Assembly: GCA_035504235.1 (NCBI GenBank) | Contig: DATJSH010000007.1 | Location: 1 to 5,405, forward strand | Origin: DATARH01 sp035504235 | GTDB lineage: Bacteria > Pseudomonadota > Alphaproteobacteria > ATCC43930 > CGMCC-115725 | Direction: 5' to 3' | DNA length: 5,405 nucleotides | Part shown: piece by piece, positions 5,131 to 5,405 of the stretch | How the letters are laid out: each line of letters opens with the position of its first letter | Position numbering within the stretch: position 1 is the stretch's first letter | Position numbers and translations under genes: made by a program | The notes under the pieces: generated by a model | What the model was told of the DNA's origin: nothing | The model's input: the letters and a program-made list of their open reading frames with translations, nothing else | Databases searched by the model: none

Positions 5131-5405
5131 ATGCTCCAAATTCGCAAGATGGGTCCGCAAATCGGCGTCGAGATCACCGGCATCGACGTCAAGACGATGA
5201 CCGAAGACGAGTGGCGGCAGATCTATCAGGCTTGGCTCGACCACAACGTGATGTGCGTGCGCGGCCAGGACCTGACGATCCCCGATTTCATCCGCTATTC
5301 CGAGCGCTTCGGCCCGGTGACGCCGCACCCGTCGAAATCGACCCGCCACCCCGAGCACCCCAAGATCACCATGCTCGGCATCAACAAGTACGACGCCGAG
5401 GGCAA
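5131..5405 (+). CDS. TauD/TfdA-family Fe(II)/2-oxoglutarate dioxygenase, 3'-truncated
   Basis: The ATG at 5131 is preceded by AGGGAGG (5116-5122) with an ideal 8-nt spacing. The window edge cuts the gene after 91 residues of an expected 270-300. The visible part matches the family's N-terminal third: IGVEITGIDVKTM (11-23), a WxxIYQAWLDHNVMCVRGQDL stretch (29-48), and FIRYSERFGPVTPHP (53-67). The iron-binding HxD...H triad and the 2-oxoglutarate-binding Arg lie beyond the window, so catalytic competence cannot be checked. Relatives hydroxylate taurine, alkyl sulfates, phenoxyacetates or other carboxylates in the cytoplasm; the substrate is open. It is transcribed away from the SLATT gene and has its own promoter. 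Confidence 0.93.
   Translation, partial: MLQIRKMGPQIGVEITGIDVKTMTEDEWRQIYQAWLDHNVMCVRGQDLTIPDFIRYSERFGPVTPHPSKSTRHPEHPKITMLGINKYDAEG

Overview
The window looks like chromosomal DNA of a high-GC Alphaproteobacterium, probably of the Hyphomicrobiales (Bradyrhizobium/Xanthobacteraceae-like). This rests on four things: strongly G/C-ending codons, a GreB that begins MSKAF as in many alphaproteobacterial copies, a textbook EcfG (general stress response) promoter, and a mix of catabolic families typical of soil rhizobia and relatives. No species can be named from the sequence alone.

Layout. (1) Positions 1-1345, plus strand: a 5'-truncated LLM-class (luciferase-like) flavin-dependent oxidoreductase, followed after 11 nt by a small cupin protein, clearly an operon. 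(2) Positions 1346-1641: an AT-rich control region with a perfect 32-bp tandem duplication, a possible housekeeping-type promoter, and an EcfG promoter (GGAAC-N17-CGTT). It drives a small exported Gly/Tyr/Pro-rich protein (1642-1902), which is closed by a 12-bp-stem intrinsic terminator. (3) Positions 1990-2414: a SnoaL/NTF2-like gene split by a one-base frameshift near 2081. (4) Positions 2444-3376, minus strand: a fumarylacetoacetate hydrolase (FAH) family enzyme, divergent from greB (3422-3985) with only 45 nt between them. (5) Positions 3982-5130: a lower-GC insert holding a solitary SLATT-type membrane protein on the minus strand and an unusual cluster of five AACAGGAGG/CCTCCTGTT arms forming two hairpins. 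(6) Positions 5131-5405: the start of a TauD/TfdA-family dioxygenase, cut by the window edge, with its own promoter and a strong ribosome binding site.

How the parts relate. The oxidoreductase, FAH enzyme and dioxygenase are all small-molecule catabolism families, but their substrates cannot be read from sequence and they are separate transcription units. The exported small protein is probably a general-stress-response target. The SLATT protein belongs to a superfamily predicted to be membrane-disrupting effectors of anti-phage or conflict systems. Here it has no visible sensor or nucleotide-cyclase partner, and it sits in DNA of clearly different composition from the genes on either side. 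That block (3982-about 5000) is the best candidate for something undescribed.
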